This document shows, in pieces, positions 44,689 to 56,446 of a DNA stretch of 64,000 nucleotides (position 1 is its first letter; each line of letters begins with the position of its first letter). The stretch is from Subtercola boreus (GTDB taxonomy: Bacteria > Actinomycetota > Actinomycetes > Actinomycetales > Microbacteriaceae): contig NZ_NBXD01000013.1 in assembly GCF_003399645.1 (NCBI RefSeq), positions 60,017-124,016 of the forward strand, read 5' to 3'. Below the pieces are notes generated by a model, which did not search any database, was not told where the DNA came from, and saw nothing but the letters and a program-made list of their open reading frames with translations. Both the position numbers and the translations under genes were made by a program.

Positions 44689-44883
44689 ATGCCCAAGCAG
44701 AAGACCCATTCCGGGGCCAAGAAGCGCTTCAAGGTCACCGGCAGCGGCAAGATCATGAAGCAGCAGGCCGGCATGCGCCACAACCTGGAAGTGAAGTCGG
44801 GCCAGCGCAAGCGCCGCCTGAACACCGACCAGGTTCTTGCCCCGCAGGATGCCAAGGTCATCAAGAAGCTCCTCGGCCTCTAG
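44689..44883 (+). CDS. rpmI: 50S ribosomal protein L35
   Basis: 64-residue L35 beginning [20 protein letters not shown], the canonical N-terminus, and ending with the usual LGL. ACGAGGAG lies upstream. Middle gene of infC-rpmI-rplT. Confidence 0.98.
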   Translation: MPKQKTHSGAKKRFKVTGSGKIMKQQAGMRHNLEVKSGQRKRRLNTDQVLAPQDAKVIKKLLGL

Positions 44884-44916
44884 ACCACGACGACGACGAA
44901 AAAGGACAGATAGATA

Positions 44917-45309
44917 ATGGCAAGAGTAAAAAGGGCGGTAAACGCCCACAAGAAGCGTCGCGTCATCCTGGAGCGTGCCGAGGGCTACCGCGGCCAGCGT
45001 TCACGCCTGTACCGCAAGGCCAAGGAGCAGGTCACCCACTCCCTCGTCTACTCGTACCGTGACCGCCGCGCGCGCAAGGGTGACTTCCGTCGCCTGTGGA
45101 TCCAGCGCATCAACGCCGCCGCCCGCCTGAACGGCATGACCTACAACCGCCTCATCCAGGGCCTGAACCTGGCCGGCATCGAGGTCGACCGCCGTATCCT
45201 CGCCGACCTCGCGGTCACCGAGCCCGCCACGTTCGCGGCCCTGGTCGAGAGCGCGAAGGCCGCGCTGCCCGCCGACACGTCTGCCCCGAAGGTCGACGCT
45301 GCAGCATAG
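44917..45309 (+). CDS. rplT: 50S ribosomal protein L20
   Basis: 130-residue L20, an early-assembling 23S rRNA-binding protein and, in several bacteria, the repressor of this operon. [19 protein letters not shown] and [20 protein letters not shown] are conserved. A short Ala-rich C-terminal tail is present. Confidence 0.98.
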   Translation: MARVKRAVNAHKKRRVILERAEGYRGQRSRLYRKAKEQVTHSLVYSYRDRRARKGDFRRLWIQRINAAARLNGMTYNRLIQGLNLAGIEVDRRILADLAVTEPATFAALVESAKAALPADTSAPKVDAAA

Positions 45310-45337
45310 TTCTGCAGAGATCTGCTTGACTTGGCAC

Positions 45338-46138
45338 ATGCTTGATAACCCGCGTTCACCGCGTGTTCGGGCCGTCGCCAAGCTCGCCAAGAAGGGAGCC
45401 CGGTCTGAGACCGGGCTCTTTCTCTTGGAGGGGCCGCAGGCGGTCTCGGAGGCGCTGCTCTTCAGCCCCCAGCTCGTGGTGGAGCTCTACGCCACGCCGA
45501 CTGCGCTCGAGCGCTACACCGACATCGCCCAGACGGCCGTCGATGCCGGCGTCGATGTGGAGTTCGTCTCCGAGCACGTTCTCGAGGTGATGAGCGACAC
45601 CGTCACCCCGCAGGGCTTCATCGCCGTCTGCCATCAGTTTCCGACCGCCGTCAAAGACATCTTCGCGGCCGGCCCGAAGCTCATCGCCATCCTCGAAGAG
45701 GTTCGCGACCCGGGCAACGCCGGAACGATCATCCGTGCCGCCGACGCCGCCGGGGCCGACGCCGTGATCCTCACCGGTCGCTCGGTCGATCTCTACAACC
45801 CCAAGGTCGTCCGGTCGACGACCGGCTCGCTGTTCCACCTGCCGGTGGCCGTCGAAGCGACGCTGGACGATGTGAAGCGCCGCGCCGTGGAGGCGGGCCT
45901 GCAGATCCTGGCCGCCGACATCAAGGGCGACGACCTCCTCGCAGTGCGGTCCACCGGGCTTCTCACGGCCCCCACCGCCTGGCTCTTCGGCAACGAGGCC
46001 CGCGGTCTCACCGACGACGACCTGAAGCTGGCCGACCGGGCCATCTCGGTGCCGATCTACGGTAAGGCCGAGTCGATGAATCTGGCGACCGCCGCATCCG
46101 TCTGTCTCTACGAGAGCGCCTTCGCCCAGCGTTCATGA
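45338..46138 (+). CDS. TrmH/SpoU-family rRNA 2'-O-methyltransferase
   Basis: 266-residue SPOUT methyltransferase. The N-terminal substrate-binding domain is RlmB-like (RVRAVAKLAKKGARSETGLF, LLEGPQAVSEAL). The knot has EEVRDPGNAGTIIRAADAAG, FGNEARGL and PIYGKAESMNLATAASV, the three SpoU motifs. It probably modifies 23S rRNA; the exact nucleotide is unclear. I chose ATG 45338 over TTG 45326. Its location after rplT is a common actinobacterial order. Confidence 0.9.
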   Translation: MLDNPRSPRVRAVAKLAKKGARSETGLFLLEGPQAVSEALLFSPQLVVELYATPTALERYTDIAQTAVDAGVDVEFVSEHVLEVMSDTVTPQGFIAVCHQFPTAVKDIFAAGPKLIAILEEVRDPGNAGTIIRAADAAGADAVILTGRSVDLYNPKVVRSTTGSLFHLPVAVEATLDDVKRRAVEAGLQILAADIKGDDLLAVRSTGLLTAPTAWLFGNEARGLTDDDLKLADRAISVPIYGKAESMNLATAASVCLYESAFAQRS

Positions 46139-46139
46139 C

Positions 46140-46176
46140 GAAAACGGCCTCGAAGCCGTGTCACTTGATCGTTTTC
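46140..46176 (+). terminator. Weak terminator-like hairpin
   Basis: GAAAACG (46140-46146) pairs with CGTTTTC (46170-46176), and ACGGC/GCCGT lie inside. It directly follows the methyltransferase stop. Imperfect. Confidence 0.35.
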
Positions 46177-46292
46177 TGTGTTGATTCTCAGACAAATGTG
46201 CTGCTGAGCCCAGTTGTTTCCCATGTTACGGGTGAGTAACTTTTGAGCCGGTAATTCGTGACCCTCTGACGCGGTGTGGTTGGGTGGGGGCC

Positions 46293-47042
46293 ATGAACGC
46301 ACCCGGAACACCACTCGTCGTTCTCGACCACGTGAACAAGCACTACGGCGAGCTGCACGTTCTCAACGACATCGACCTCACCATCGCCCGGGGCGAAGTT
46401 GTGGTCGTCATCGGGCCGAGTGGATCGGGTAAATCGACCCTCTGCCGCGCGATCAACCGCCTCGAGACCATCGACGCCGGCACCATCACGATCGACGGCC
46501 AGCCGCTGCCGAGCGAGGGCGCTGCGCTGGCGCAGTTGCGCGCGCGGGTCGGGATGGTCTTCCAGTCGTTCAACCTCTTCTCGCACAAGACGGTGCTGCA
46601 GAACGTCACCCTCGGCCCGATGAAGGTCGCGAAGCAGTCGAAGGCCGAGGCGGAGGCCCAGGCGATGAAGCTGCTCCAACGGGTCGGTGTGGCCAACCAG
46701 GCGAGCAAGATGCCCGCCCAACTCTCCGGTGGGCAGCAGCAGCGGGTGGCCATCGCTCGCGCGCTGGCGATGCGGCCGACCGTGATGCTGTTCGACGAGC
46801 CCACCTCGGCGCTCGACCCCGAAATGATCAACGAAGTGCTCGAGGTGATGGTCGGGCTGGCGAAAGACGGCATGACGATGATCGTCGTGACGCACGAGAT
46901 GGGCTTTGCGCGAAAGGCCGCCGACCGGGTCATCTTCATGGCCGACGGTCGCATCGTCGAAGACGCCACTCCCGCCGAGTTCTTCGATCACCCGAAGAGC
47001 GACCGGGCGAAAGACTTCCTCTCTAAGATCCTCGCCCATTAG
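46293..47042 (+). CDS. gluA: Amino acid ABC transporter ATP-binding protein (glutamate type)
   Basis: 249-residue polar amino acid ABC ATPase. Walker [11 protein letters not shown]-loop VFQSFNLF, signature [17 protein letters not shown], Walker [15 protein letters not shown] and His switch THEMGF. It resembles GluA of Corynebacterium. ATG 46293 chosen over GTG 46284. First gene of a four-gene importer operon (ATPase, binding protein, two permeases). Confidence 0.93.
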   Translation: MNAPGTPLVVLDHVNKHYGELHVLNDIDLTIARGEVVVVIGPSGSGKSTLCRAINRLETIDAGTITIDGQPLPSEGAALAQLRARVGMVFQSFNLFSHKTVLQNVTLGPMKVAKQSKAEAEAQAMKLLQRVGVANQASKMPAQLSGGQQQRVAIARALAMRPTVMLFDEPTSALDPEMINEVLEVMVGLAKDGMTMIVVTHEMGFARKAADRVIFMADGRIVEDATPAEFFDHPKSDRAKDFLSKILAH

Positions 47043-47118
47043 TTCCTCACCTTCTGGGCACGGTTCGCCTGCGGGCGATCCGCAACATCCACAGCATCAC
47101 CATGAAAAGAGGAAAATC

Positions 47119-48027
47119 ATGAAAACCAGGAAGACCCTGATCGGCACGGCGGCGTTCGCCGTTGCCGTTGCACTCACCGCCTGCGGCGCCCCCGGCAGCG
47201 CGACCACCGGCGGCAGCACGTCGACGTCGGCCGCCGGCGCAGGTCCCTACGACCTCGCGGTCGTCGAGTCCCCGACCTTCGAAGCCGGAACCACCATGGC
47301 GAAGCTCGCCGAAGCCGGAACCATCACGATCGGCACCAAGTTCGACCAGCCGCTGTTCGGCCTCCGCGGCCTCGATGGCAAGCCCGTCGGCTTCGACGCC
47401 GCCATGGGCTCCCTCGTGGCAGCCAAGCTCGGCATCCCGTTCGACAGGATCGAGTGGACGGAGACGGTGTCGGCGAACCGCGAACCGTTCCTGCAGAGCG
47501 GCCAGGTCGACGCGGTGATCGCCACCTACACGATCAACGACAAGCGAAAACAGGTCGTCGACTTCGCGGGCCCGTACTTCGTTGCCGGCCAGAGCATCCT
47601 GGTGCTCGACGGCAACACCGAGATCACCAAGCCCGAAGACCTCGCGGGCAAGCCGGTCTGTTCGGTCGAGGGGTCGACGCCGGCGGCGAACATCGTCGAG
47701 AAGTACGGCGCAGTGCTGCAGCCGACCGATGTCTACAGCAAGTGCCTCGACCCGTTGAAGAACGGCCAGGTCGTCGCGATGACCACAGACAACGTCATCC
47801 TCTCGGGCTTCGTCGACCAGAACCCGGGCGTCTTCAAGCTCGTCGGCGACACCTTCACCGAAGAGCCCTACGGCATCGGTCTTCCCAAAGACGACACCGC
47901 CATGCGCACGTTCGTGAACGAGACGCTGCAGGCTGCGTACGACGACGGAACGTGGGCGCGGCTCTTCGAGCAGACGGCCGGTACGGTCATCCCGGTGCCG
48001 ACGCCGCCCACCATCGAGCAGTACTAG
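47119..48027 (+). CDS. gluB: Amino acid ABC transporter substrate-binding lipoprotein
   Basis: 302-residue periplasm-equivalent solute receptor. A signal peptide ends in lipobox LTAC with Cys22 as lipidation site. The mature domain has the family-3 signature pattern GFDAAMGSLVAAKLGI and later YTINDKRKQVVDFAGPYF. Likely glutamate or a related polar amino acid, from similarity of the operon to gluABCD. AGAGGA ribosome-binding site. Confidence 0.92.
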   Translation: MKTRKTLIGTAAFAVAVALTACGAPGSATTGGSTSTSAAGAGPYDLAVVESPTFEAGTTMAKLAEAGTITIGTKFDQPLFGLRGLDGKPVGFDAAMGSLVAAKLGIPFDRIEWTETVSANREPFLQSGQVDAVIATYTINDKRKQVVDFAGPYFVAGQSILVLDGNTEITKPEDLAGKPVCSVEGSTPAANIVEKYGAVLQPTDVYSKCLDPLKNGQVVAMTTDNVILSGFVDQNPGVFKLVGDTFTEEPYGIGLPKDDTAMRTFVNETLQAAYDDGTWARLFEQTAGTVIPVPTPPTIEQY

Positions 48028-48048
48028 ACCCTACGGAAGGGAGGCCCC

Positions 48049-48693
48049 GTGGTCATCTTCGACAATCTGCCGCTGTACTTCGAGGCCTTTCTCCAGACGC
48101 TCTCCCTGCTGCTGCTCGCCACGCTGTTCGCGTTGCCCCTCGGTGTCGTGATCGCCGCGATGCGCATCTCACCGGTGGGCAGCCTGCGGGCGACGGCGAC
48201 GGTCTACACCGAGATCCTGCGCAACACCCCGCTCGTTCTGGTCTTCATCTTCTGTTTCGTGGTGCTGCCGATCCTCGGCGTGGTGCTGCCTTTCATGTTC
48301 TCGGCGGTGCTGGCGCTCACGCTGTACACCGCTCCGTTCTTCGCTGAGGCGATCCGGTCGGGTGTCAACGGTGTGCCGGTCGGTCAGGCAGAGGCTGCGC
48401 GGAGCGTCGGCATGACGTTCGGGCAGACCGTCACCCTCGTCGTGCTTCCGCAGGCCATCCGGAGCGTCGTTCCGCCCCTCATCAACGTGATGATCGCCCT
48501 GACGAAGAACACCTCGATCGCGGGCGGCTTCTTCATCTTCGAGCTGTTCGGCTCGGGCCGCCGACTCATCAATGCGAATGGCGACCAGGTCATCGCCGTT
48601 CTGGTCGGAGTGGCCATCTTCTATCTCCTCATCACCATTCCCCTCGGCCAGCTGGCCGACGCTCTCGAACGACGGGTGGCGATCAAGCGATGA
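48049..48693 (+). CDS. gluC: Amino acid ABC transporter permease (first)
   Basis: 214-residue permease with about five membrane helices and the His/Glu/Met-type EAA loop (EAARSVGMTFGQTVTLVVLP). GTG start with GGAAGGGAGG upstream. Overlaps the second permease by 4 bp. Confidence 0.92.
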   Translation: MVIFDNLPLYFEAFLQTLSLLLLATLFALPLGVVIAAMRISPVGSLRATATVYTEILRNTPLVLVFIFCFVVLPILGVVLPFMFSAVLALTLYTAPFFAEAIRSGVNGVPVGQAEAARSVGMTFGQTVTLVVLPQAIRSVVPPLINVMIALTKNTSIAGGFFIFELFGSGRRLINANGDQVIAVLVGVAIFYLLITIPLGQLADALERRVAIKR

Positions 48694-49523
48694 CCAGTGT
48701 TCTGTACGACGTTCCCGGCCCCCGCGCCAGGGTGCGGGCACGCATCACCTCGTGGGTCACCGGGCTGATCGTGGTCGGCGCACTCGCCTACGCCGCACTG
48801 ACCCTGGGCGAGAAGGGCATGTGGGATGCCTCCCGCTGGATGATCTTCAACGATCCCCTGGTCTGGGCAGCGCTGCTCCGGGGCCTGCTGGTGGTCGTTC
48901 AGTCCGCCCTGGTGGCGACCGTTCTCGCGCTGCTGCTCGGAATGGTGTTCTCCCTGCTGCGCATGTCGTCGCACCGCATCATCCGCATTCCGACGACGGT
49001 CGTGCTGGAATTCTTCCGCGGCATGCCCGTGCTGCTGATGATGCTCTTCATTCTGCTCGCGTTTCCCGGCATCAGCGCCTTCTGGGCCGTCGTCAGCGCG
49101 CTCGCCGTCTACAACGGGGCCATCATCGGCGAGGCACTTCGATCCGGTGTGGTCGCCCTCCCGAAGGGCCAGCGCGAGGCCGGGCTGGCGATCGGGATGC
49201 GGCCACTCCAGACCCGCCTGCAGATCGAGTTCCCGCAGGCCTTCCGCAACATGCTGCCGATCATCGTGGCGCAGATCGTGGTGCTCACCAAAGACACCGC
49301 CCTCGGCTACATCGTCGGTGCCGTCTCGCTCATTCGCGAGGGAGAGCTGCTGGGCGAGTTCCTCGGGCGCCAGCAGTACTTCTTTCCGATCTTCCTCGTG
49401 ATGGTCGCGATGTACCTGGCGCTCAACCTCACGATCTCGACCGTCGCCAGGCAGCTCGCGAAGCGCCGGGGTGTGAAAGTGGCGTCCGTCGTACAGGACG
49501 AATCGCTGAGTGCACTGACCTAG
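48690..49523 (+). CDS. gluD: Amino acid ABC transporter permease (second)
   Basis: 277-residue permease. A cytoplasmic N-terminus precedes helix 1 (ITSWVTGLIVVGALAYAALT), and the EAA loop reads REAGLAIGMRPLQTRLQIEF. Partner of the preceding permease; together they form the channel. It ends 15 bp before pheS, which seems to have its own promoter. Confidence 0.92.
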   Translation: MTSVLYDVPGPRARVRARITSWVTGLIVVGALAYAALTLGEKGMWDASRWMIFNDPLVWAALLRGLLVVVQSALVATVLALLLGMVFSLLRMSSHRIIRIPTTVVLEFFRGMPVLLMMLFILLAFPGISAFWAVVSALAVYNGAIIGEALRSGVVALPKGQREAGLAIGMRPLQTRLQIEFPQAFRNMLPIIVAQIVVLTKDTALGYIVGAVSLIREGELLGEFLGRQQYFFPIFLVMVAMYLALNLTISTVARQLAKRRGVKVASVVQDESLSALT

Positions 49524-50585
<1,062 letters not shown>

Positions 50586-50587
50586 TC

Positions 50588-53140
50588 ATGAGAATCCCCG
50601 TGAGTTGGCTCGCCGAGTTCGTCGACGTGCCCGCGGGCACCACAATCGACGAGGTCCACGCCGCGCTGGTGAGCGTCGGGCTCGAAGAAGAGGGTTCGCA
50701 CCACTTCGACATCGACGGCCCCGTCGTCGTCGGCGAGGTGCTCGAGTTCGGCGAAGAACCGCAGACCAACGGCAAGACCATCCGCTGGTGCAGCGTTCGC
50801 GTGGCGGCTCCCGGGCTCGCTGCCGCCGATGGCGGGGCGGATGTTCGGGGCATCGTCTGCGGTGCCGGCAACTTCTTCGTGGGCGACAAGGTCGTCGTGA
50901 CACTGCCCGGTGCAGTGCTGCCCGGAAACTTCGCGATCGCCGCGCGGAAGACGTACGGCCACGTCTCCGACGGCATGATCGCCTCGGCCCGCGAGCTCGG
51001 GCTGGGCGACGAGCACGACGGCATCCTGCGCCTGGTGACGCTCGGGCTCGACCCGGCGGTCGGCGCAGACGCGCTTGCACTGCTCGGCCTGACCGATGCC
51101 GCTGTCGAAGTGAACGTCACGCCCGACCGCGGGTACGCCTTCTCCATCCGCGGTATAGCGAGGGAGTACGCCCACGCCACCGGCGCCGCATTCCGCGACC
51201 CCGCGCTGGCACTGCCGCTCGGTCTCGACGCGGGCGAACCCGCTGACGGGGTGACGGTCTCCATCGACGACCGGGCGCCGATCCGCGGCCGCGTCGGCGC
51301 GACCGTGTTCGTCACGCGGGTGGTGCGGCAGGTCGACCCGACCGTTCCGACGCCGGCGTGGATGGTGTCGCGACTGAAGCTGGCGGGCATCCGTTCGATC
51401 TCGATCGTGGTCGACGTGACGAACTACGTGATGCTCGAGCTGGGCCAGCCCCTGCACGGGTACGACCTCGACGCACTGCAGGGCGGTATCGTCGTGCGTC
51501 GCGCTCAGCCCGGCGAGACCCTGAAGACGCTCGATGCCCAGATGCGCACGCTCGACACCGAAGACCTGGTGATCGCCGACGACAGCGGGGCCATCGGCCT
51601 GGCGGGCGTCATGGGAGGGTTCTCGACGGAGATCTCCGGCGAGACCACGGCGGTGCTGATCGAGGCGGCGAACTTCGACCCGGTGACGATCGCCCGAACG
51701 GCCCGGCGCCACAAGCTGCCGAGCGAGGCCTCGAAGCGGTTCGAGCGCGGCGTCGACCCGCAGGTCGCCGTCGCTGCGGCCGCCCGCGCGGTGCAGCTGC
51801 TCGAGGAGCTGGCCGGTGGCAGGGCCGACGGTTCGGGATCGGGTCACCACGAACATGACGCCCTGGCGCCGATCTTCCTGCCCGACCGCTACATCTCCGA
51901 GCTCGTGGGGGTCGACTACACCGACGAGGAGGTGACCTCCTCACTCATCGAGATCGGGGCCTGGCTGGAGCATGCCAGCAATGGGCTGCTCGTGTCGCCT
52001 CCCTCCTGGCGGCCCGACCTCACGCACAAGTCGACACTGGCCGAAGAGGTCGCGCGCATCGTCGGCTACTCGCGAATCCCCTCCGTGATCCCGACGGCGC
52101 CGCCCGGGCGCGGATTCACCCGCGAGCAGCAGCTTCGCCGCCTGGCGGCCGAGACGCTGGCGGCGAGCGGTTCGACCGAGGTGCTGGCGTACCCGTTCGT
52201 CTCAGCGGCCTCCAACGCGACATTCGGGTCGCCGGACGACACCGTCGCCCCGGCGGTCGAGCTCGCCAATCCTCTCGACGCCGAGGCCCCACTGCTGCGC
52301 ACGACGCTCCTGCCGGGGCTCATCGATGTGGCGCGTCGCAATCTGTCGCGCGGTCTGACCGACCTCTCGCTCTACGAGATCGGTGCGGTCTTCCAGCCTG
52401 TGCCCGATGCGTCGTACGGTGTCGGCGAGGTTCCGCCGGGCGCCACCCTGCCCACAGCCGAGACCCTCGCTGACCTCGACGCCAGCATTCCGCCACAGCC
52501 CTGGCATGTGGCAATGCTGCTCCTCGGCAATGCTGTCGACAAGCAGCCCGGGCAGGCTGCGGTGCCCTTCGGTGTTGCCGACGCCCTCGACGCGGTTCGC
52601 CTGCTGGCATCGGCGCTCGATGTTCCCCTCACCGTGCGCCAGGGATCGCACACGGCACTGCACCCGGGCCGCACCGCCGAGGTTCTCGTGCCGGTCGGCA
52701 CCGGTGTCGATGTCGTCAGCGTGGGATACGTCGGCGAGCTGCTGCCGGCGCTCGCTGCCGAACTCGACCTGCCGCGGGTGGTGGCGGTGGCCGAACTCGA
52801 TCTCTCCGCGCTCATCGAACTCGCCGCCCGAAGCGTGCAGGCGACTCCACTGGCCGGGTACCCGGCCGCGACCCAGGATGTCTCGCTCGTGGTTCCGGCG
52901 TCGGTGGCGGCCGGTGACGTGCTCGATGCCATCGCTGCCGGGGCAGGTGTACTGCTGGAGAGCATCCACCTCGTCGACGACTACCGCGGAGCGGGCATCG
53001 ACGTGGGTCAGAAGTCGCTGACGTTCGCGCTGCGGTTCCGGGCGACGGACCGCACACTGACAGCTGCCGAGGCGAGTGAGGCGCGCATCGCGGGCGCGGC
53101 CGAGGCGGGCCGGCGGTTCGGTGCCGTGCCGCGGGACTGA
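50588..53140 (+). CDS. pheT: Phenylalanine--tRNA ligase beta subunit
   Basis: 850-residue beta subunit. Order: N-terminal MRIPVSWLAEFVDVP and tRNA-binding EMAP-like region, B3/B4 editing domain (about 210-400; VDVTNYVMLELGQPLHGYD), B5, the catalytic-like core, and a C-terminal anticodon-binding FDX-ACB domain ending at RRFGAVPRD. Length is normal. The frame upstream of 50588 runs inside pheS and is spurious. Confidence 0.96.
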   Translation: MRIPVSWLAEFVDVPAGTTIDEVHAALVSVGLEEEGSHHFDIDGPVVVGEVLEFGEEPQTNGKTIRWCSVRVAAPGLAAADGGADVRGIVCGAGNFFVGDKVVVTLPGAVLPGNFAIAARKTYGHVSDGMIASARELGLGDEHDGILRLVTLGLDPAVGADALALLGLTDAAVEVNVTPDRGYAFSIRGIAREYAHATGAAFRDPALALPLGLDAGEPADGVTVSIDDRAPIRGRVGATVFVTRVVRQVDPTVPTPAWMVSRLKLAGIRSISIVVDVTNYVMLELGQPLHGYDLDALQGGIVVRRAQPGETLKTLDAQMRTLDTEDLVIADDSGAIGLAGVMGGFSTEISGETTAVLIEAANFDPVTIARTARRHKLPSEASKRFERGVDPQVAVAAAARAVQLLEELAGGRADGSGSGHHEHDALAPIFLPDRYISELVGVDYTDEEVTSSLIEIGAWLEHASNGLLVSPPSWRPDLTHKSTLAEEVARIVGYSRIPSVIPTAPPGRGFTREQQLRRLAAETLAASGSTEVLAYPFVSAASNATFGSPDDTVAPAVELANPLDAEAPLLRTTLLPGLIDVARRNLSRGLTDLSLYEIGAVFQPVPDASYGVGEVPPGATLPTAETLADLDASIPPQPWHVAMLLLGNAVDKQPGQAAVPFGVADALDAVRLLASALDVPLTVRQGSHTALHPGRTAEVLVPVGTGVDVVSVGYVGELLPALAAELDLPRVVAVAELDLSALIELAARSVQATPLAGYPAATQDVSLVVPASVAAGDVLDAIAAGAGVLLESIHLVDDYRGAGIDVGQKSLTFALRFRATDRTLTAAEASEARIAGAAEAGRRFGAVPRD

Positions 53141-53242
53141 GCTCCGCGGCTTCTCTGCCTCTTCCTGTTCTCCACAGCGGCCTCCCGGGCTGGGCTCTGC
53201 ACAGCCCGGGTCCCGCGCGTCGGGGCGTCAGTGAGCAAGGGC

Positions 53243-53248
53243 TACATT
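53243..53248 (+). promoter_or_regulatory. Leaderless-type -10 of the arg operon
   Basis: TACATT ends 6 nt before ATG 53255. I could not see an ARG box by eye. Confidence 0.55.
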
Positions 53249-53254
53249 TGACGT

Positions 53255-54301
53255 ATGTCTTTTTCGGTGGCCGTCGCAGGTGCAAGTGGGTACGCGGGTG
53301 GTGAACTTCTGCGCCTGCTTGCGGGTCATCCCGAGTTCGACGTACGCACGGTCACGGCCAACAGCAACGCCGGCCAGCCGCTCCTCACGGTTCATCCGCA
53401 CCTGCGCTCCTACGGCGACCTGGTGCTCAGCGAGACGACGGGTGAGGTGCTGAACGGCCACGACGTGGTGTTCCTCGCTCTGCCCCACGGAAAGTCGGGG
53501 GCCATCACCGAAGAGCTCGACGAGAAGACACTCGTCGTCGACTGCGGCGCTGACCACCGGCTCACGAACGAGGCCGACTGGGCGAGGTTCTACGGTGGCG
53601 ACTTCTTCGGTGCGTGGCCGTACGGGCTGCCCGAGCTGCTCATCGGCGGGCACCAGAAACAGCGCTCGAAACTGGCGGGTGTGAAGCGCATCGCCGTTCC
53701 GGGGTGCAACGTCACGGCGATCAGTCTCGCCCTCGCGCCGGGGCTGCAGGCGGGTGTCATCCAGCCCGTCGACCTCGTGGCGGTACTCGCCGTCGGGCCC
53801 TCGGGTGCCGGCAAGAGCCTCCGCACGAACCTGCTCGCGAGCGAGATCCTCGGCTCGGCCAGTGCCTACGGCATCGCCGGGGCTCACCGGCACAATCCTG
53901 AGATCGTGCAGAACCTCACCCTCTCGGCGGGGGGGCGGGTCACCGTCTCGTTCACACCGGTGCTCATTCCGAGTGCCCGCGGTATCCTCGCCACCTCGAC
54001 CGCCCGGCTGGCGGCGGGCATGAGCGCGCACGACGTGCGGTCGGCCTGGGTCAACGCCTACGCCGACGAGCCATTCGTGCACGTTCTGCCCGAGGGCCAA
54101 TTGCCGAGCCTCTCCGACGTGGTCGGTGCGAACACCGCTCTCATCGGTGTTGCTGTCGACGAGGCCGCCGACCGCGTGATCACCGTCACCGCCATCGACA
54201 ACCTCGTCAAGGGCACGGCTGGCGCGGCCATCCAGTCGGCCAACATCGCGCTCGGCCTCCCCGAGGCCCTGGGGCTACCGATCAACGGGGTCGCCCCGTG
54301 A
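53255..54301 (+). CDS. argC: N-acetyl-gamma-glutamyl-phosphate reductase
   Basis: 348-residue NADPH-dependent reductase, third step of arginine synthesis. Rossmann motif [16 protein letters not shown] at residues 8-23; catalytic C151 in [13 protein letters not shown]. First gene of argCJBDFGH, in pathway-cluster order. Confidence 0.97.
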   Translation: MSFSVAVAGASGYAGGELLRLLAGHPEFDVRTVTANSNAGQPLLTVHPHLRSYGDLVLSETTGEVLNGHDVVFLALPHGKSGAITEELDEKTLVVDCGADHRLTNEADWARFYGGDFFGAWPYGLPELLIGGHQKQRSKLAGVKRIAVPGCNVTAISLALAPGLQAGVIQPVDLVAVLAVGPSGAGKSLRTNLLASEILGSASAYGIAGAHRHNPEIVQNLTLSAGGRVTVSFTPVLIPSARGILATSTARLAAGMSAHDVRSAWVNAYADEPFVHVLPEGQLPSLSDVVGANTALIGVAVDEAADRVITVTAIDNLVKGTAGAAIQSANIALGLPEALGLPINGVAP

Positions 54302-54356
54302 TCGTTCCGGCCCGCCCCCGCCCACCCGTCACCCCCATCGCCCCTGGAGCACACTC

Positions 54357-55514
54357 GTGAGCGTCACCGCCCCGGCCGGATTCGAAGCGGCCGGAATCGC
54401 CCGTGGCCTCAAGTCGACCGGTGCGAGAGACCTCGCTCTTGTCGTGAACCGCGGCCCGAGCACCGCTGCAGCGGCGGTCTTCACGTCGAACCGCTGCCAG
54501 GCCAACCCGGTGATCTGGTCGAGGAAGGTCGTCGAAGACGGCCGGGTCTCGGCGATCATCCTGAACTCCGGCGGCGCCAACTGCTACACCGGGTCGTTCG
54601 GGTTCCAGACCACGCACGCGACGGCCGAAGCTGTCGCCGAACACCTCGACGTGTCTGCGGGCGACGTTGTGGTGTGCTCCACCGGGCTCATCGGCGTCGG
54701 CGACCAGCTTTTTCGCGACAGGGTGGTCGGCGGGGTCGCCGTGGCCGTCGAGGCACTCTCTGCACGCGGCGGCACCGATGCTGCCCTCGCCATCATGACC
54801 ACCGACACCCGTGCCAAAGAAGCGGTGTTCCATGGCGACGGCTGGTCGATCGGCGGAATGGCAAAGGGGGCGGGAATGCTCGCTCCGGGCCTGGCGACGA
54901 TGCTTGTCGTCATCACCACCGACGCCGACCTCCCTTCTGCGGCGCTCGATGCCGCACTCCGTTCGGCCACGAGGGTCACGTTCGACAGGGTCGACTCCGA
55001 CGGGTGCATGTCGACGAACGACACCGTTGCGCTGATGGCGAGTGGGGCATCCACTATCGCCCCCGACCCGGCCCAATTCACCGCCGGGCTCACCGCGCTC
55101 TGCCACGACCTCGCGCTGCAGCTGCAGGGCGACGCCGAGGGCGCGAGCCACGACATCACGATCACCGTGGTCGACGCCGAGTCGGAGGATGACGCGGTGA
55201 CGGTCGCCCGGGCCGTGTCGCGCAGCAACCTCTTCAAGGCAGCCATCTTCGGCAACGACCCGAACTGGGGTCGCGTTCTGGCCGCGGTCGGAACGACGGA
55301 TGCCGCGTTCGACCCCTACAACATCGATGTGACGATCAACGGCGTCAAGATCTGCAGGGCGGGGGAGCCGTTCGAAGACCGCGACCTGATCGACCTCACT
55401 CCGCGGGCCGTCAGCGTGCTGATCGACCTGCACGTGGGCGACGAGACCGCCTCGATCTACACGAACGACCTCACGCACGAGTACGTGCATGAGAACAGCG
55501 CCTACGCGAGCTGA
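54357..55514 (+). CDS. argJ: Bifunctional glutamate N-acetyltransferase / ornithine acetyltransferase
   Basis: 385-residue self-cleaving enzyme that recycles the acetyl group between acetylornithine and glutamate. The cleavage site is Ala180-Thr181 in [14 protein letters not shown], with Thr181 the nucleophile of the beta chain. The usual KGSGMIAPNMATML is thus slightly changed. GTG start. Its presence makes the acetyl cycle possible without argE. Confidence 0.96.
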   Translation: MSVTAPAGFEAAGIARGLKSTGARDLALVVNRGPSTAAAAVFTSNRCQANPVIWSRKVVEDGRVSAIILNSGGANCYTGSFGFQTTHATAEAVAEHLDVSAGDVVVCSTGLIGVGDQLFRDRVVGGVAVAVEALSARGGTDAALAIMTTDTRAKEAVFHGDGWSIGGMAKGAGMLAPGLATMLVVITTDADLPSAALDAALRSATRVTFDRVDSDGCMSTNDTVALMASGASTIAPDPAQFTAGLTALCHDLALQLQGDAEGASHDITITVVDAESEDDAVTVARAVSRSNLFKAAIFGNDPNWGRVLAAVGTTDAAFDPYNIDVTINGVKICRAGEPFEDRDLIDLTPRAVSVLIDLHVGDETASIYTNDLTHEYVHENSAYAS

Positions 55515-55522
55515 GCCCGATC

Positions 55523-56446
55523 ATGACGACTCTCGCGCAAGACCATGACCTGGCAGCCGTCAAGGCCGCGACCCTCATCGAGTCGCTGCCGTGGCTGAAA
55601 TCGTTCCACGACCAGATCATGGTCATCAAGTTCGGCGGCAATGCCATGGTCGACCCCGACCTGCAGCGCACCTTCGCCGAAGACATCGTGTACCTGCGCT
55701 ATGCCGGCATCCGCCCGGTCGTCGTGCACGGCGGCGGGCCGCAGATCTCCCGCATGCTCGACCGTCTCGGTATCGAGAGCGAGTTCCGCGGCGGTTACCG
55801 GGTGACCAGCCCCGAGGCGATGGATGTGGTGCGCATGGTGCTCACCGGCCAGATCAGCCGCGACATCGTGAGCCACATCAACGAGCACGGCCCGCTCGCC
55901 TCCGCCATGTCAGGTGAAGACGCAGGGCTGTTCGAGGGGCAGCGACGCATGATCGAGGTCGACGGCGAGACGGTCGACCTCGGGCTGGTGGGAGATGTCG
56001 TGGGGGTGAACCCCGTGACGGTCTTCGAGCAGCTCGCGGCCGGCCGCATCCCGGTCATCTCCTCCATCGCACCCGACCGAGACGAACCCGGCCAGGTACT
56101 CAACATCAACGCCGACGCTGCTGCGGCCGCGCTCGCTGTGGCGCTCGGGGCGGCGAAGCTCGTCATCCTCACCGACGTCGCCGGGCTCTACTCCGACTGG
56201 CCCAACCGCGACTCCCTCGTGCCGGCCATCTCCGCCGAGACGCTCCGCGAGCTGTTGCCGACGCTCGAGGCGGGCATGATCCCGAAGATGGCGGCCTGCC
56301 TCGAAGCGGTCGACGGGGGAGTGCCGAAGGCCGCGATCATCGACGGTCGCATCCCGCACTCGATTCTGCTCGAGGTCTTCACCCAGAGCGGTATCGGCAC
56401 CGAAGTCACGAACCACCACGACCCAGACGAAAGCGAACACCTGTGA
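55523..56446 (+). CDS. argB: Acetylglutamate kinase
   Basis: 307-residue amino acid kinase. KFGGNAM near residues 36-42, [10 protein letters not shown] near 70-79 and the ILTDVAGLY nucleotide loop are all present. Usually the arginine-feedback step in organisms with argJ. Overlaps argD by 4 bp. Confidence 0.96.
   Translation: MTTLAQDHDLAAVKAATLIESLPWLKSFHDQIMVIKFGGNAMVDPDLQRTFAEDIVYLRYAGIRPVVVHGGGPQISRMLDRLGIESEFRGGYRVTSPEAMDVVRMVLTGQISRDIVSHINEHGPLASAMSGEDAGLFEGQRRMIEVDGETVDLGLVGDVVGVNPVTVFEQLAAGRIPVISSIAPDRDEPGQVLNINADAAAAALAVALGAAKLVILTDVAGLYSDWPNRDSLVPAISAETLRELLPTLEAGMIPKMAACLEAVDGGVPKAAIIDGRIPHSILLEVFTQSGIGTEVTNHHDPDESEHL

Noticed and set aside
46177..46292. Riboswitch before the ABC transporter
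   Set aside because: No recognisable glutamine, glycine or lysine riboswitch motif and too short.
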